From Lineus longissimus (Eukaryota > Nemertea > Pilidiophora > Heteronemertea > Lineidae), in the NCBI RefSeq assembly GCF_910592395.1, contig NC_088319.1, forward strand, positions 3,908,001-3,972,000: DNA of 64,000 bases, in the 5' to 3' direction. This document shows positions 36,901 to 45,225 of the stretch, one piece after another (position 1 is the first letter of the stretch; each line of letters starts with the position of its first letter). Below the pieces are notes generated by a model. It saw only the letters and a program-made list of their open reading frames with translations, was not told where the DNA came from and did no database searches. Made by a program: the position numbers and the translations under genes.

Positions 36901-39035
36901 GGCAAGCGCTGCTCAAATCTTCTACAAACACTCACCAACTCGTGAGAAACGTTCCCTGCTTCAGGCAGACGGCAACACAATGCACTTTCATTGGATAAAA
37001 ATCCGCTTTAAGCACCCTGTGATGAATTTCAATGGTGTGATGCGCTTCACAAGAGGTAATGATAAGTCTTGATGCAGATTTGGAAATATTTTTTACCGTT
37101 TATTTCATGAATTTGTTGACCAGTTTTTGACGAAGAGGTTTATTGAAGGGCAGAATGGGCTATGCATCTTGATTTGGGCAAAATTCATTAGAGGGTTATT
37201 TTGTGCAGTTATTGTTTTTTAACTGATGTTTGCTCAAAGCAGCTAGTATATTCATATTCTTTTTGTGTTTCGAGGAAATGTTCATGAGCATTTTACTGTT
37301 GAAAAATAACGGATGATTTGTATGATGCCTGTGATTGCCAGGACAGATGATGACATGATCCCTGTGACTGCCAAGACGGATGCTGACATGATCTTTTGAT
37401 TGCTGGGACAGAAAGCTTCTCTGATATCGAGGACAGATGATGACTTACCCCTGTCATTGCCAGGACTGATGATAACATGATGTCTGTGATTTACAGGACA
37501 TAATGTCTACTGCATCTCTGCAGAGTGGAACCACAGCTAATTATTTTTTCATCATTCAACCCTTCTTAAAAATGAAGACTGGTAGACCAAAACCTGATTG
37601 TAATGTAATTAAAATCATTGATGGTAATAATCATACTCATGGTCTCAGTGTTCACCACAAGGCTATTTGTCAGGGTGGCCCACCTTACCTTGGTAGCTTA
37701 CCACCCTACCTTGGAAGAGCCACCCTACCTTGCTCTAGAACTTTGCAGAGGGTTCCTATAGGGCCACCCTGCCTCAGATTGCTGGCCACCCTACCTTGTG
37801 TTGCACACTGGTAAAACGTCATGCAAATCTAGGGTATCACCCTACCTTGAGAAAACCCTGTGGAGAACACTGATAGTGTCCTTTTACATCTGCTGTATAA
37901 GTGCTTATAAAACAAACTGTGTAGAGACAGTGCTGCAAAAGAATGCTGAACAGGGACAGTCTGTCTCCTCTTTTGAAAAGCTGATTAAAACCTTCTTGGA
38001 ATATGCTGTACTCTAAATAGAAACAAGACATATGCCACAGTTCCTCCAGCAGCCACTATTGTCCGACCACAAGGGGTGCGTCCACCCTCTGGCAATATCA
38101 TTATCTCTTGAACAAATTAGATTTGGAGGAAACGGTTGGGGACTGGAGTGCCTTAGTTATCGAGAGATGAAACGGAAGTGAGGCTCAAACTAAGCGATGA
38201 TAAGCGCTGCCCCGGAACCAATGATTTAGAGGGTGCTATTTGCAGCCTGGTGGAGCCAGATACCAGAGCTTGGGTGTGAAATGGGGCGTTCGGGGCCACT
38301 TGGGTGTCAACACTCAAATATCTTGATGTTCAGGAATTGTGTTGTGGAAGTGCAAATTAAAATTGTCTTCATATCATGGGCGTTTCTGTGTGTTGAAGTG
38401 ACTGTCTGTTTCTTACCAAAACTATTACTTTCTGATTCAATTAAAACTTTGGCTATTTTATTATTGAAGTTGTCCAGAGAATACTTGACACCTGATTTCA
38501 TTGTAGATAAACACAAAAATTAGTGTTTCTTTGATATGAACAAAGAGCCAGATGTTTGACTGTTAAGCAATTGATATCAGAGAGCTACTGTACTGTCCAG
38601 ACGTAGCATCCCTTGTCAGGACGAAAATGTAACATCAAATTTCAGAAACTAGCTATAACCCGGCACACACGCACCCTTACTTTCAGAGACATTGTAGTTT
38701 TGACTTTCGAGGATGCAATATGTTGTTTCACAATTGAGCTGCGTCTACACACCCATTGGATCTGCTTGAACCAGGGATTTTAACTACACAATTATCTCTT
38801 TCTCTAAAAGGGCACAAAACCTTTAAACCACTCCTCTAGAATATTTTAAAGCTTCTTCAGTTTCATCGTGATGCCTATCATTATTTCAGTCACCTGCAGT
38901 ATTAACCATCAGGGTTTTAATAATTAGATGTTTCTTATTTCTATTTCACTTCAGAAACGATTTGTCAAAGGGCTTCGACAATATGGCAAAAATTTCTTCA
39001 AGATCCGTCGAGAACTACTCCAACATAAAGAGACG
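12478..39035 (+). CDS. RERE: RERE/atrophin (Gug-like) corepressor, partial: six internal exons
   Basis: Six exons (12478-12574, 23046-23199, 28765-28898, 30556-30655, 31342-31440, 38955-39035) join in frame: 2 + 663 bases, giving 221 codons without a stop, all with AG acceptors and GT donors. The product reads through the second half of a BAH domain ([14 protein letters not shown]), an ELM2 domain ([42 protein letters not shown]) and the start of a SANT domain ([15 protein letters not shown]). This order and these motifs are those of RERE/atrophin. Family knowledge: RERE is a nuclear corepressor whose ELM2-SANT module recruits HDAC1/2 and whose BAH module binds chromatin; it works with nuclear receptors in development. 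MTA proteins share the domain order but lack these exact motifs. The 5' exons, the rest of SANT, the GATA-type zinc finger and the atrophin tail were not found and should lie outside the window. Confidence 0.9.
12865..13300. mobile_element. MITE of CAGTAGAACC family with internal 18-bp expansion
   Basis: Ends are CAGTAGAACCTCTCTATTA and GGGAGGTTCTACTG beside TA. It has the family layout, but the interior is swollen by 16 copies of an 18-bp unit. Ordinary family members are about 160-180 bp; this one is 436 bp. Confidence 0.85.
12991..13277. repeat. 18-bp minisatellite, 16 copies
   Basis: The unit TGTCCTTAATAGAGAGGG is repeated 16 times with almost no variation. Because 18 is a multiple of three and no frame has a stop, it makes false open frames on both strands (peptide units VLNREG, SLIERV, LSIKDT). 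Confidence 0.95.
13525..13696. mobile_element. MITE, CAGTAGAACC family, inverted copy
   Basis: Starts GTGGAACCTCCCTTAGCG and ends AGAGGTTCTACTG. It has two short TCTCTATTAAGGACAA units inside, with no expansion. The left end is slightly degraded. Confidence 0.7.
14057..14233. mobile_element. MITE, CAGTAGAACC family
   Basis: Starts CAGTAGAACCTCTCTAATA and ends GGGAGGTTCTGCTG, with TA on both sides. It carries two 18-bp-like units, the probable unexpanded state. Confidence 0.78.
14737..15100. mobile_element. TTAA-type MITE, AGGGTAACTCG start
   Basis: TTAA precedes AGGGTAACTCGTGTC. The right end AGTATCACT is followed by GGTTAG, so the right TTAA is lost or mutated. The interior matches the copy at 19594 closely; that copy lacks a few short internal stretches. 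Confidence 0.75.
15142..15351. mobile_element. Foldback element, ~100-bp arms
   Basis: The left arm, from GGCTATGGTACCATCATTTT, and the right arm, ending AAAATGGTGGTAGCC, are imperfect reverse complements across nearly their whole length, meeting near a GTTCT/AGAAC centre. Non-coding. Confidence 0.8.
16479..16666. mobile_element. MITE, CAGTCC family
   Basis: Starts CAGCCCAATTCACAATTGAC and ends GTCAATTGTGATCTGGACTG, with TA on both sides. Same GCGTCA-rich interior as at 3846. Confidence 0.78.
16983..17055. mobile_element. MITE fragment, CAGTCC family
   Basis: Only the left end is kept: CAGTCCAAATCGC followed by TTCTTCGCGTCATT. The other half is missing, where the fragment meets a TTAA-type MITE relic. 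Confidence 0.6.
17075..17152 (-). mobile_element. Fragment of the 8829-type TTAA MITE
   Basis: In reverse complement it matches the left end of the 8829 element, from the AGGCCTATGC terminus through the AAATTTGAATTTGTAAT segment to the GTCCA region. The end abuts TTAA. Confidence 0.6.
18576..18763. mobile_element. MITE, GTGAC family, diverged
   Basis: Ends are GTGACCCGTCACAGC and GCTGTGACTGGTCAC. It shares TTCATTTCTCTATTGTCTGCC with the foldback members, but only its ends are inverted; the arms do not pair along their full length. Confidence 0.7.
18993..19213. mobile_element. Foldback MITE, GTGAC ends (221 bp)
   Basis: Nearly identical to 29-249 and exactly the same length, with arms of about 98 bp. 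ATCT flanks both sides (18989-18992, 19214-19217), a 4-bp target-site duplication. Confidence 0.87.
19512..20027. mobile_element. MITE with GGCTRATATTTATAAA ends, interrupted by a TTAA element
   Basis: Ends GGCTAATATTTATAAAGAC and the complement of the right end GGCTGATATTTATAAA pair. AAT flanks both sides (19509-19511, 20028-20030). The interior has an internal direct repeat of about 62 bp, and the element at 19594-19920 is inserted into it at TTAA. Confidence 0.8.
19594..19920. mobile_element. TTAA-type MITE, AGGGTAACTCG start (nested)
   Basis: Exact TTAA on both sides (19590-19593, 19921-19924). Runs from AGGGTAACTCGTG to AGTATCACT. Its removal restores a continuous host MITE with one TTAA, so it is the younger insertion. 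Confidence 0.88.
20568..20957. mobile_element. MITE, ACCCTTTGAAGCC ends, with 71-bp duplication
   Basis: Left end ACCCTTTAAAGCCTG and the complement of the right end CACCCTTTGGAGCCCG pair. A segment of about 71 bp (starting TAAGGTTTTCTAGGG) occurs twice in tandem at about 20758-20896; the two relatives in the window have it once. Confidence 0.78.
22060..22158. mobile_element. Short MITE, CAGTCC family
   Basis: CAGTCCAAATCACAATTGTC to TTTGTGATTAGGACTG with TA on both sides. It is half the usual length, an internal deletion that kept both ends. Confidence 0.75.
22707..22934. mobile_element. hAT-like MITE, CAGTGTTCTCCACA ends
   Basis: Ends CAGTGTTCTCCACAAGG and CCCTGTGGAGAACACTG pair. ATGGCT flanks both sides (22701-22706, 22935-22940), a 6-bp duplication. 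The interior is four or more spaced CCACCCTACCTTG words. CAGTG-type termini fit hAT elements. Confidence 0.82.
23046..23199 (+). CDS. RERE: RERE exon b: end of BAH, start of ELM2
   Basis: The acceptor is TTTCAG and the donor GTAAGA. After the one-base remainder the exon reads [12 protein letters not shown], then [24 protein letters not shown]. The human counterpart reads GKC...FFYILGYNPETRRL and the same [10 protein letters not shown], the hallmark at the BAH-ELM2 boundary. It ends in phase 0. The 10.5-kb intron before it is full of transposons. Confidence 0.95.
23376..23681. mobile_element. MITE, AACACGTTCRCTGC ends
   Basis: Left end AACACGTTCGCTGCC and the complement of the right end AACACGTTCACTGCTGCC form the terminal inverted repeat. 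The two halves of the interior contain spaced inverted copies of an ACGAGTATATTCG-like word. No coding content. Confidence 0.7.
23815..24064 (-). mobile_element. tRNA-derived SINE
   Basis: On the minus strand a pol III A box (TGCCTAGTGG, about 24047-24056) is followed at the usual spacing by a B box (GGTTCGATTGCC, 23999-24010). The region between does not fold as a full tRNA. A body continues to about 23815; the 3' limit is uncertain. Confidence 0.55.
24605..24630. repeat. (ATC)n microsatellite
   Basis: About nine perfect ATC triplets. They give a false poly-His open frame. Confidence 0.9.
25681..25778 (+). pseudogene. LINE reverse-transcriptase C-terminus (fragment, 5' part)
   Basis: The frame reads [11 protein letters not shown], then [13 protein letters not shown], the classic end of the ORF of many LINE polymerases (LWNxLPxxVR...FKxxLKTHLF). 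It is cut by the AGGTGAGC element; the 3' untranslated end continues at 26958. Confidence 0.75.
25779..26957. mobile_element. AGGTGAGC/TAGCTCACCT element, copy 1 (inserted in LINE)
   Basis: It starts TAGCTCACCTCTTAGCAGAG and ends with an AGGTGAGCACAATGGCCCTG segment. After a (TCG)n tract of about 106 bp (25821-25926) come three diverged tandem units of about 300 bp, each with a TTGGTACACAT-like, a CCAGGGGGC-like and a CAAGGTCACAGAGGTC motif. Two other copies lie at 33919 and 43533. This repeat style is widespread in marine invertebrates; the class is not certain. Confidence 0.82.
26958..27124 (+). mobile_element. LINE 3' end (continuation)
   Basis: TTGTAAAGCGCTTAGAAG, then TTAAGCGCTATAAAAATG, then (TAA)n is the stem-loop plus microsatellite tail typical of L2/CR1-type LINEs. 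It continues the coding fragment at 25681-25778 across the inserted element. Confidence 0.75.
27636..27958. repeat. 20-bp minisatellite, ~16 copies
   Basis: The unit is TATTGAACGTCATAGTGTTG with variants (AATGTC for AACGTC, GCATTG for GTATTG). One unit is shortened near 27810. Confidence 0.92.
28765..28898 (+). CDS. RERE: RERE exon c: ELM2 domain, first part
   Basis: A CTAAC branch-point-like sequence and TTGCAG precede the exon; GTAAAT follows. It opens ARLPLYQP and closes [12 protein letters not shown], matching human AKLPDLQP and DCDLLMYLRAAR. The stretch between (about 25 residues) is less conserved and is rich in Pro, Glu and Leu, as in other species. It ends with AG of a split Arg codon. 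Confidence 0.95.
28978..29264. repeat. Inverted repeat pair, possible MITE
   Basis: TGATTTCACAAAGTGACC near 28986 is the reverse complement of GGTCACTTTGTGAAATCA near 29236. About 230 bp separate the arms. Outer ends with TTTAAAG are possible at 28917 and 29437. Confidence 0.45.
30244..30258. repeat. Run of 15 G
   Basis: An uninterrupted G homopolymer, likely length-variable. Confidence 0.9.
30556..30655 (+). CDS. RERE: RERE exon d: ELM2 core
   Basis: The acceptor is TTCCAG and the donor GTAAGT. The first base completes the split Arg codon, then the frame reads [18 protein letters not shown] and ends ANALNT. Human RERE reads SMAAFAGMCDGGSTEDG and LNALNT. Phase 0 at the end. A 44-bp minisatellite begins about 40 bp beyond the donor. 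Confidence 0.95.
30656..31341 (+). other. RERE: RERE intron between exons d and e (686 bp)
   Basis: This is the shortest intron. About 60% of it is the 44-bp minisatellite that starts close to the donor. The remainder is unclassified. Confidence 0.9.
30696..31114. repeat. 44-bp minisatellite, 9 copies, next to an exon
   Basis: The unit contains TGCTGATGAGCTGCTCAATA then GTTGAAGCAGCAGTCTACTG. About nine diverged copies fill most of the 686-bp intron after exon d. Confidence 0.92.
31342..31440 (+). CDS. RERE: RERE exon e: end of ELM2, start of SANT
   Basis: CTTCCAG precedes and GTAAGTAG follows this 99-bp, phase 0-0 exon. It reads [22 protein letters not shown], then EKKWNEEES. Human RERE has LHESGYDAGKALQRLVKK, PVPK, EKCWTEDE. 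The W begins the SANT helix bundle. Its length is a multiple of three with phase 0 on both sides, so skipping it would keep the frame. Confidence 0.94.
32092..32376. repeat. 18-bp minisatellite with 54-bp higher order
   Basis: Basic unit CTGTGAGCTGTCTTGGAT with variants ending GGAAC. Three-unit blocks of 54 bp recur, showing higher-order duplication. It gives open frames on both strands. Confidence 0.9.
33077..33300 (-). mobile_element. hAT-like MITE, TGTTCTCCACA family, inverted and degraded
   Basis: The reverse complement matches 22707-22934: GAGAACGCTG end, CCACCCTACC words, and a degraded far end with ATTCTCCGCAGTGAG. Confidence 0.72.
33707..35112. mobile_element. hAT-like MITE, CAGGGTTTCC ends, hosting an AGGTGAGC element
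   Basis: Left CAGGGTTTCCACCAGA and the complement of the right end CAGGGTTTCCGCCAGA match at 15 of 16 bases. CTCAT flanks both sides (33702-33706, 35113-35117). Without the insertion at 33919-35038 the element is about 290 bp. CAGGG ends suggest hAT; a 5-bp duplication is at the short end of the hAT range. Confidence 0.8.
33919..35038. mobile_element. AGGTGAGC element, copy 2 (nested)
   Basis: Very close to copy 1 over its full length, with a shorter (TCG)n tract (about 48 bp at 33961-34008). It lies inside the CAGGGTTTCC element. Confidence 0.85.
35941..36226. mobile_element. MITE, ACCCTTTGAAGCC family
   Basis: Begins AACCCTTTGAAGCCTGACC and ends GGGCTCCAAGGGGTT. Shares GGTTACGTACTGCGGTAGC with 20568 but lacks the 71-bp duplication. 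Confidence 0.75.
37312..37500. repeat. ~33-bp minisatellite, about 5 diverged copies
   Basis: Units carry GATGATGACATGATCC and TGTGATTGCCAGGACAG with substitutions and small length changes. Confidence 0.75.
37646..37872. mobile_element. hAT-like MITE, CAGTGTTCTCCACA family
   Basis: CAGTGTTCACCACAAGG to CCCTGTGGAGAACACTG. It matches 22707-22934 closely, but no clear target-site duplication remains. Confidence 0.8.
38955..39035 (+). CDS. RERE: RERE exon f: SANT domain, middle part
   Basis: The acceptor is CACTTCAG and the donor GTAAGA. The 27 codons read [15 protein letters not shown] then [12 protein letters not shown], nearly the human sequence [15 protein letters not shown] and RIRKELLPNKET. 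Phase 0 at both ends. The following SANT segment (an F-Y-Y-x-W-K-K-T motif in relatives) was not seen downstream in the window. Confidence 0.95.
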
Positions 39036-40371
39036 GTAAGAGCGTGTTGTTTGCCTGTCATCTTCCTGCATTATTTTGGCCGAAACTATCTTTTAGTCCG
39101 CAGATGTTGATTAGTACCTGATCTACTCACTAGATGACAGGACAAAGTGAGAAGTTCAGTCATGCCTGCCATTTTGAGCTTCATTCGACCAATCACTGTG
39201 CTTCCTTTTTGGCACAGAATATGGAAGAGGTGGCATGCATATCCTGTTTTGAAATAGTGGGCATGACTGATCTGCTCATTAGATTGTGCCATCTTATGAG
39301 CTGATCTGTTACCAATCTGGAAAATAAGGGCGTTGTCAAGTAGGCTTGTGTGGATGATGTGGCATTAAGAATTGATAAAGACTAGTGTTTATGATTTTTT
39401 GGCAGCATAGATCTAGAGCTTACACGAAGGCTTTAAATTTGTTTTGACGCGTCAAAATATCTTTCAGGAAGAGTTACATGTAGGGTTAGAAGATAACTTT
39501 GTATTGATGATAAACTCTGATTCAGGATGTCAATGTATATAAAGAGGATGAGAAAATACTTGTTTAATAGCATCTAACTTGCAACCCTGGCCACATCGAT
39601 TTTGAAGAAATATGCTACGTGACCCAACCAATCAAATTAAAGGAGGTGTCGTGATGCAACGTCTGTTTAGCGACGCCTCCCAGGTCGATGCGAATAATAA
39701 TATTTGTTCAAAGCTGATTCACGTAATCACTCGGGGCTATTTGCTGCTACTAAACCTGCAAAATCATTATTGGCAAAGTATATTACAATGTAAATAGCTC
39801 CAAGTAGGAAACATCCGTTTGTCGATTTAGAAATTAAATTTGCCACAACATGGCATAGCTTTGGGTGTGACCTCGGGCTATATAATTTTTCCCAATATCA
39901 TCTATCTAATTTCATCTCTAGTTTGCCATAACTTCCTTTACGATATCTGTACGATCATGCATCACTGTACGTAGTCAAATGTGTCCTCAATTGAAAGGAA
40001 AATTAGCAAAAGTGGTAATCCATTTCAGTTTGAGTTGACTAATTGGTTCCCTGTGCATTTAATATATTTTAACATGACATTCATGTATCAGTTGAAACTG
40101 ATAAAGAAATTAACAAGCAGTTTTTCTGATAACAATACATCATTATTTTGCTATATCGATATGTGTTTTGCATGTTTCCTAGCAAACATTGATCATGTTT
40201 TTGCCATGTTCAAGCTTTATGTCCCCGATTGCAGAATTGATGAATGTAGGATTTGTTTGGGTTGTTCATTTGTGTTTGCACAAAGTGTTTACTTGTGTGA
40301 TGTGGCCTTCATACACTTGTGATATCAATTCTGTGCAACAAGGTTATTTGTACTGATGGCTGCACCTGCTA

Positions 40372-40405
40372 CAGTTGAACCTCTGTTAGCAGACACCTCT
40401 CTATT
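40372..40405. mobile_element. MITE fragment, CAGTAGAACC family
   Basis: CAGTTGAACCTCTGTTAGC then ACACCTCTCTATTC: one end only, abutting the next repeat. Confidence 0.6.
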
Positions 40406-40602
40406 CAAGGGACAATATAGGCAGCAGCTAGGCAGGCAAGATAAAGTTACACAAAGCCATCAATAGGGGTCTCTCACATCTCACAGTACGTTGAAATGAT
40501 TCACCGTTGTATGAGAAATACATTTAGTGCTGAATCTGACATGACCCAGGGCCCTTACTGTGTATATTAGTCACCTTAAGATGGCTAAATTAGCCCCTCT
40601 GC
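40406..40602. repeat. Dispersed repeat, AGGGACAATATAGGCAGC start
   Basis: About 190 bp are shared with 47329-47535 in the same orientation, including AAGATAAAGTTACACAAAGC. Terminal inverted repeats are not evident. Confidence 0.75.
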
Positions 40603-41164
40603 TCCTGCCTATAATCCCCCTTTAAATGCTACAGCATACTCTCCGTTTGTCGCAATATCGAATTCTAAAAGCCGTTTACAAAAACTGATGCGACTTCCGC
40701 GAGAGGAGCAACAAAGCCGCATAACTAATCCACTCCATTATTCAAGTCGGAGGATAACACACTCCAAGTGGATGGCGTCTAAGCTTAAAGCCTCTTAAGA
40801 AACCATCACAAAAGTGCCTCAGTTGGTTGCCTGGCAACAATATTTTCTACGATCTGTATCTCAGATGATCAGTCGACCTAATCATCGCACAAAAGAGCGA
40901 GTTTTTCCGCTGTATCAAATGAAGTCATCACTGATACCGATTGATCTCTTTTAAATGAACCGCCTCCAGCGGTTGCCTGGTGACCTCATCGCCATGGCAA
41001 CGTCATGATCTGGTGACTAATTTGATTGGTGAGCAGTGGAGGGGATGTCACAGCAATCTGCTCAATCAGTTATTGTACAGATCAAAGGTAACAACGTTAC
41101 CCTGTTATTATGATTGCTTCCAGCAGTGGTACAAGAGAAGGTCATGTGGTGTACCTCACATCAA

Positions 41165-41760
41165 CCAGGCAAGAAGATCTTGACTACTGGGTGTGTCAAA
41201 AACATGTCATGTTTATGTAATGACCATGATTACTTTGAGAGATGGTATGTGACCTAGCTGCCTCACATAAACCGAGGTCAGAAGATCTTGACTACTGGGT
41301 GTGTCAAAAACATGTCATGTTTATGTTATGACCATGCTTGCTTGGAGAGATGGTACAGGTAAAGGTCATGTGACCTAGCTACCTCACATGAATCGAGGTC
41401 AGAGCAGACTACTGGGTGTGTCAAAAACATGTCATGTTTATGTAATGACCATGATTGCTTGGAGAGATGGTACAGGTAAAGGTCATGTGACCTAGCTACC
41501 TCACATAAACGGAGGTCAGAAGATCTTGACTACTGGGTGTGTCAAAAACATGTCATGTTTATGTTATGACCATGATTGCTTGGAGAGGTGGTACAGGTAA
41601 AGGTCATGTGACCTAGCTACCTCACATAAATCGAGGTCAGAGCTTGACTACTGGGTGTGTCAAAAACATGTCATGTTTATGTTATGACCATGATTGCTTG
41701 GAGAGATGGTACAGGTGAAGGTCAGAAGATCTTGGCTTCTCATACTGTGTGTGTCAGAAA
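41165..41760. repeat. ~120-bp tandem repeat, 5 copies
   Basis: Each unit has ACTACTGGGTGTGTCAAAAA, ATGTCATGTTTATGTTATGA and AGAGATGGTACAGGTAAAGG in order. Copies are about 90% alike; degraded half-units extend to about 41080 and 41850. Confidence 0.9.
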
Positions 41761-42629
41761 CGTGTCTACATGTTATGGCCATGCTTGCTGGAGAGATGGT
41801 AGAGGTAAATGCCTTGTGGCCTACCTCACAATCATCAACCAAGGAGGGAAGATCTTGACAACTTTACTTTGTGTGTTCTCCTCCTCGGCGTTTGACGACA
41901 GATGTGGTTCTTGCCCTTACGTGTCATATCGGTCGCCTTATCTGATGCCTCTAGGGGCTGGAGGCTTCTGACTTTTGTCTTAGTTTGTGGTTGGATTTTC
42001 CTTCTCCTAGATGCATGGCCGTCTGAGGCTGATTGAGCAGCATCTACCAAGGTCTGTGTTCCAGAGCTTTCCGTCTCCGGGAGGAACTGCCTGCCACTGC
42101 TGATGATCTCCATCTCCTCAGAACTTGATGTGTCACAAACATTTCCTGTTAATGTCAGGACGATGGTGTCTGGATAAATTATCGAATTCAGTGCACATGG
42201 ACAATTTCAATTTGAATCGAAGGGTTAAACTTCATCGGCCTTTGGACGATGTCTCTGTGGTTCTTTCTCAGGAAATAGATCAGCACGGTACATCTATAGA
42301 TCAATCAATGCAAGTTCCCTGATGTGACAGTTTCATTCCGCAGATATTCCCAAGACCCAGTCGACGGTGGGCCACAACCCCTTGACAGCTGTTAAAAATT
42401 CATATTTCATTTCCACCGAGCGTCAGACTGAGTGTTGATTTCTCCTACTTTAGTGAGCATCTATCACAAGTTGAATGCTTATTCCTACGAAGCTGTCATT
42501 GTGATCAACAAATTAGTTTATATGTTGTGGATCTCCAGGGACGGGAGGCAAGTTTGGCAAATTGATTTGTGACTCATTTCAATCCAAGTCTGCCTAATAT
42601 TCCAGTATGTCTTTGTATATTTTCCGTCA

Positions 42630-43000
42630 TTGGCTCACCGTAGGGGAGTCTCTACAATACAACACTGCAGTGTCCGTCGTCCGTCATCGTCGGTGTCTGT
42701 ATCCTGTTTTAAAAACAGCTACGAACTTGAAATTTGGTGCACATGACTCCCTATGTCCTGTAACCTTTGACACCAAATTTCAGTCTGATCCGCTTCTAGA
42801 TTTGGCCACCAGGAGGCCAAAACTAAAAAAGATCAAAAGTGCAATATCTCGCTTATTAGTGACTTGTTTTCGATGATAATTTTATGGTAGGTACTCCAAG
42901 CAAGGATACAATTCATGTCATACCGACTTAACCAGGATGAATTCTTAACCACCAAATATCTATACGCTGAGCGCAATGGCCCCTGTCCATTTCATTTCAT
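42630..43000. mobile_element. Diverged short relative of the AGGTGAGC element
   Basis: GGCTCACCGTAGGGGAG start, a GTCCGTCGTCCGTCATCG tract, a single TTTGGTGCACATGA unit with CCACCAGGAGGCC, and a GAGCGCAATGGCCCCTG end. It has one internal unit, not three. Confidence 0.68.
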
Positions 43001-43532
43001 TTTACCAGCACTGTATTCGACCCTCATACACTGCCAATTTTACCCATTACGGGTAAGAATCTTTATGCCAGTTGGGGATATACTCGTAGATCAAGTAACT
43101 TAAAGAGTATATGTAGTCAGGAGAGTACACTTCAGACAAGCCTAAGAAAAAAACCAAATCATGGCTTTATCTTTTGATAAACTGTGCTAAACCTTTGAAT
43201 ATGGATTTATTTTGACAAATCGGTCGCGATGCATGCAACAGGGTCCAATTTGAGCGACACCCTCGGGGCCCTCTAATTCTTAAACGTCCCGTTTAAGAGC
43301 AGGAAGTTGTATGACTTCATATCCCTGTAAGTGCCGTGCAAATGAGCGATTGCCACACAAACAAGCGATTTTTGTCGCTGTGACCGGAAGTTAACTGCTA
43401 TACTGTGTGACAAAAGATTCTTTTTTCTGCGGGCAAAACCGGTAATCACTCTTTTTGAAATTGATTACAGGTTGCTGTGATTACTGATCCTTGTCTGAAA
43501 CATCTGCGATGACCACAGTAAACAAGGGTTTT

Positions 43533-43584
43533 TAGCTCACCTCTTAGCAGAGGTGAGCTTATCCCATACCGTGGCGTCCGTCGT

Positions 43585-43622
<38 letters not shown>

Positions 43623-44662
43623 CGTCGTCCGTTAGCAGGGCACGTTTCGTAACTGTTAGAGCTATTGAGTTGAAACTTGGTACACATGTACCCTTATGTA
43701 ATGACACCTTGGAGACCAAGTTTCGGTCCGATTCGTTTCATAGTTTGGCCACCAGGGGGCCAAACGTTAAAAGTGAAAATATGCAATATCTCCCTTAATA
43801 GTAGTCGGGAAATTTTGAAAAAAATATGGTAGGTACTTCTAGCAAAGGTGCATCATATATCCTCCGGGTTTTTGATTTGACCTCCTTTTCAAGGTCACAA
43901 GAGGTCAAATGGTGTAAATTGGCCGTTAGGATGTAACGATGGCACGTTTCTAAACTGCAATGACTATTGATACCAAATTTGATACACATTCACCCCTTAG
44001 TCAGGTGATCTCAGGGACCGAAGTTTGGTCCAATATGATTCACCACTTGACCACCAGGGGGCAAAATCCAAAAACCTTAAAAATGTGATTATTCCTTAAC
44101 TTCTTGCCCGATTGCCAGCAATTCGATATCATGGGTACATCTAACCACCATACAGTATATGTCACACAGGTTTTTAATTTGACCTTCTTGTCAAGGTCAC
44201 AGAGGTCTAATGGCGTAAATTCGCCGTCAGGCTGTAACTATGGCACGTTTCTTAACTGCAATGACTATTGATCACAAATTAAGTACACATGTACCCCTTG
44301 GTCAGATGATCTCAGGTACTGAAGTTTGGTGCGATCTGATTTGCCGTTTGGCCTCCAGGGAGGGGGCCAAATCCTAAATTCTTCAAAATGCCATTATTCC
44401 TAGTAATGACTTGCCCGATTGGCACCAATTTTATATCATAGGTACATCTAATTCTAACAACCATTCAATGTGTCACCCGGGTCTTCTTTGATTTGACCTA
44501 CTTTTCAAGGTAACAGAGGTCGAATGTACTGTAAATTGGCCATTTTGGGGAAATTGTAATTGCTTGGACCTACATCAAACCTAACACTACATGACACAAT
44601 ACCATGCTCTTTATCCATCTTTCCTCCACGTGAGGTGAGCACAATGGCCCTGGCCATTTCAT
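43533..44662. mobile_element. AGGTGAGC element, copy 3
   Basis: Full-length match to copies 1 and 2, with a (TCG)n tract of about 58 bp (43575-43632). Ends with CACGTGAGGTGAGC then CAATGGCCCTGGCCATTTC. Few substitutions separate the three copies. Confidence 0.87.
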
Positions 44663-45225
44663 TTTGTCGCGTGTGATCATTGTCAACTTGGGTTTGCATA
44701 TATCCACCAAAATTGTACTCTGAATAGCACAAGGCCAAATTTATTAACCGGCAGTCCGTGGAGACTTTGCAGTATTGGAGCCTTGTGTGTCAAGATGCTT
44801 TTCTGGCTACTTAAATTGTTATATGGTTTACAAATAAAGTGACTTTGGTCTCATACCACTTCAGGGGTTAATGTCACAGATCCCGAGATTAGTATGCCCT
44901 AATCTTTATGTGGTACCACAGGTGATTAGAACACCTTTCTAACCCATGTCTCGAGTAAAGCTCTGTACACACTGACAACATTTTGGGAAACATGTTGGCC
45001 AACATGTTGTCCAGGTGCGATGTTATCGAAAATGTTGGCAGTGTGTACAGTTCGGAAACATTCGGAAACATTCGGTAACATGTTGGCCAAATGTTGCTCA
45101 AATGTTGTCGAAATAATACAAAATCAATTTTGTTGCCGAGATGCTAATGATGTTGTCGAGTTTTATCCAATCAGAAATAGGCTACAAATCACATGATCTA
45201 CCTTAAGCCATGTGATGTAGTCAAA

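Larger units (their letters stand above)
31441..38954 (+). other. RERE: RERE intron between exons e and f (7.5 kb)
   Basis: It is bounded by GTAAGT and TTCAG. It contains minisatellites, TGTTCTCCACA-ended MITEs in both orientations, a CCCTTTGAAGCC element and the nested hAT-like/AGGTGAGC insertion. 36227-37311 and 37873-38954 show nothing clear. Confidence 0.88.

Noticed and set aside
12478-39035. MTA-type (NuRD) gene, which also has BAH-ELM2-SANT
   Set aside because: [25 protein letters not shown] and [15 protein letters not shown] are RERE/atrophin motifs, not MTA ones.
39981-40322. 113-residue + strand frame
   Set aside because: Composition is that of AT-rich non-coding DNA; no homology recognised.
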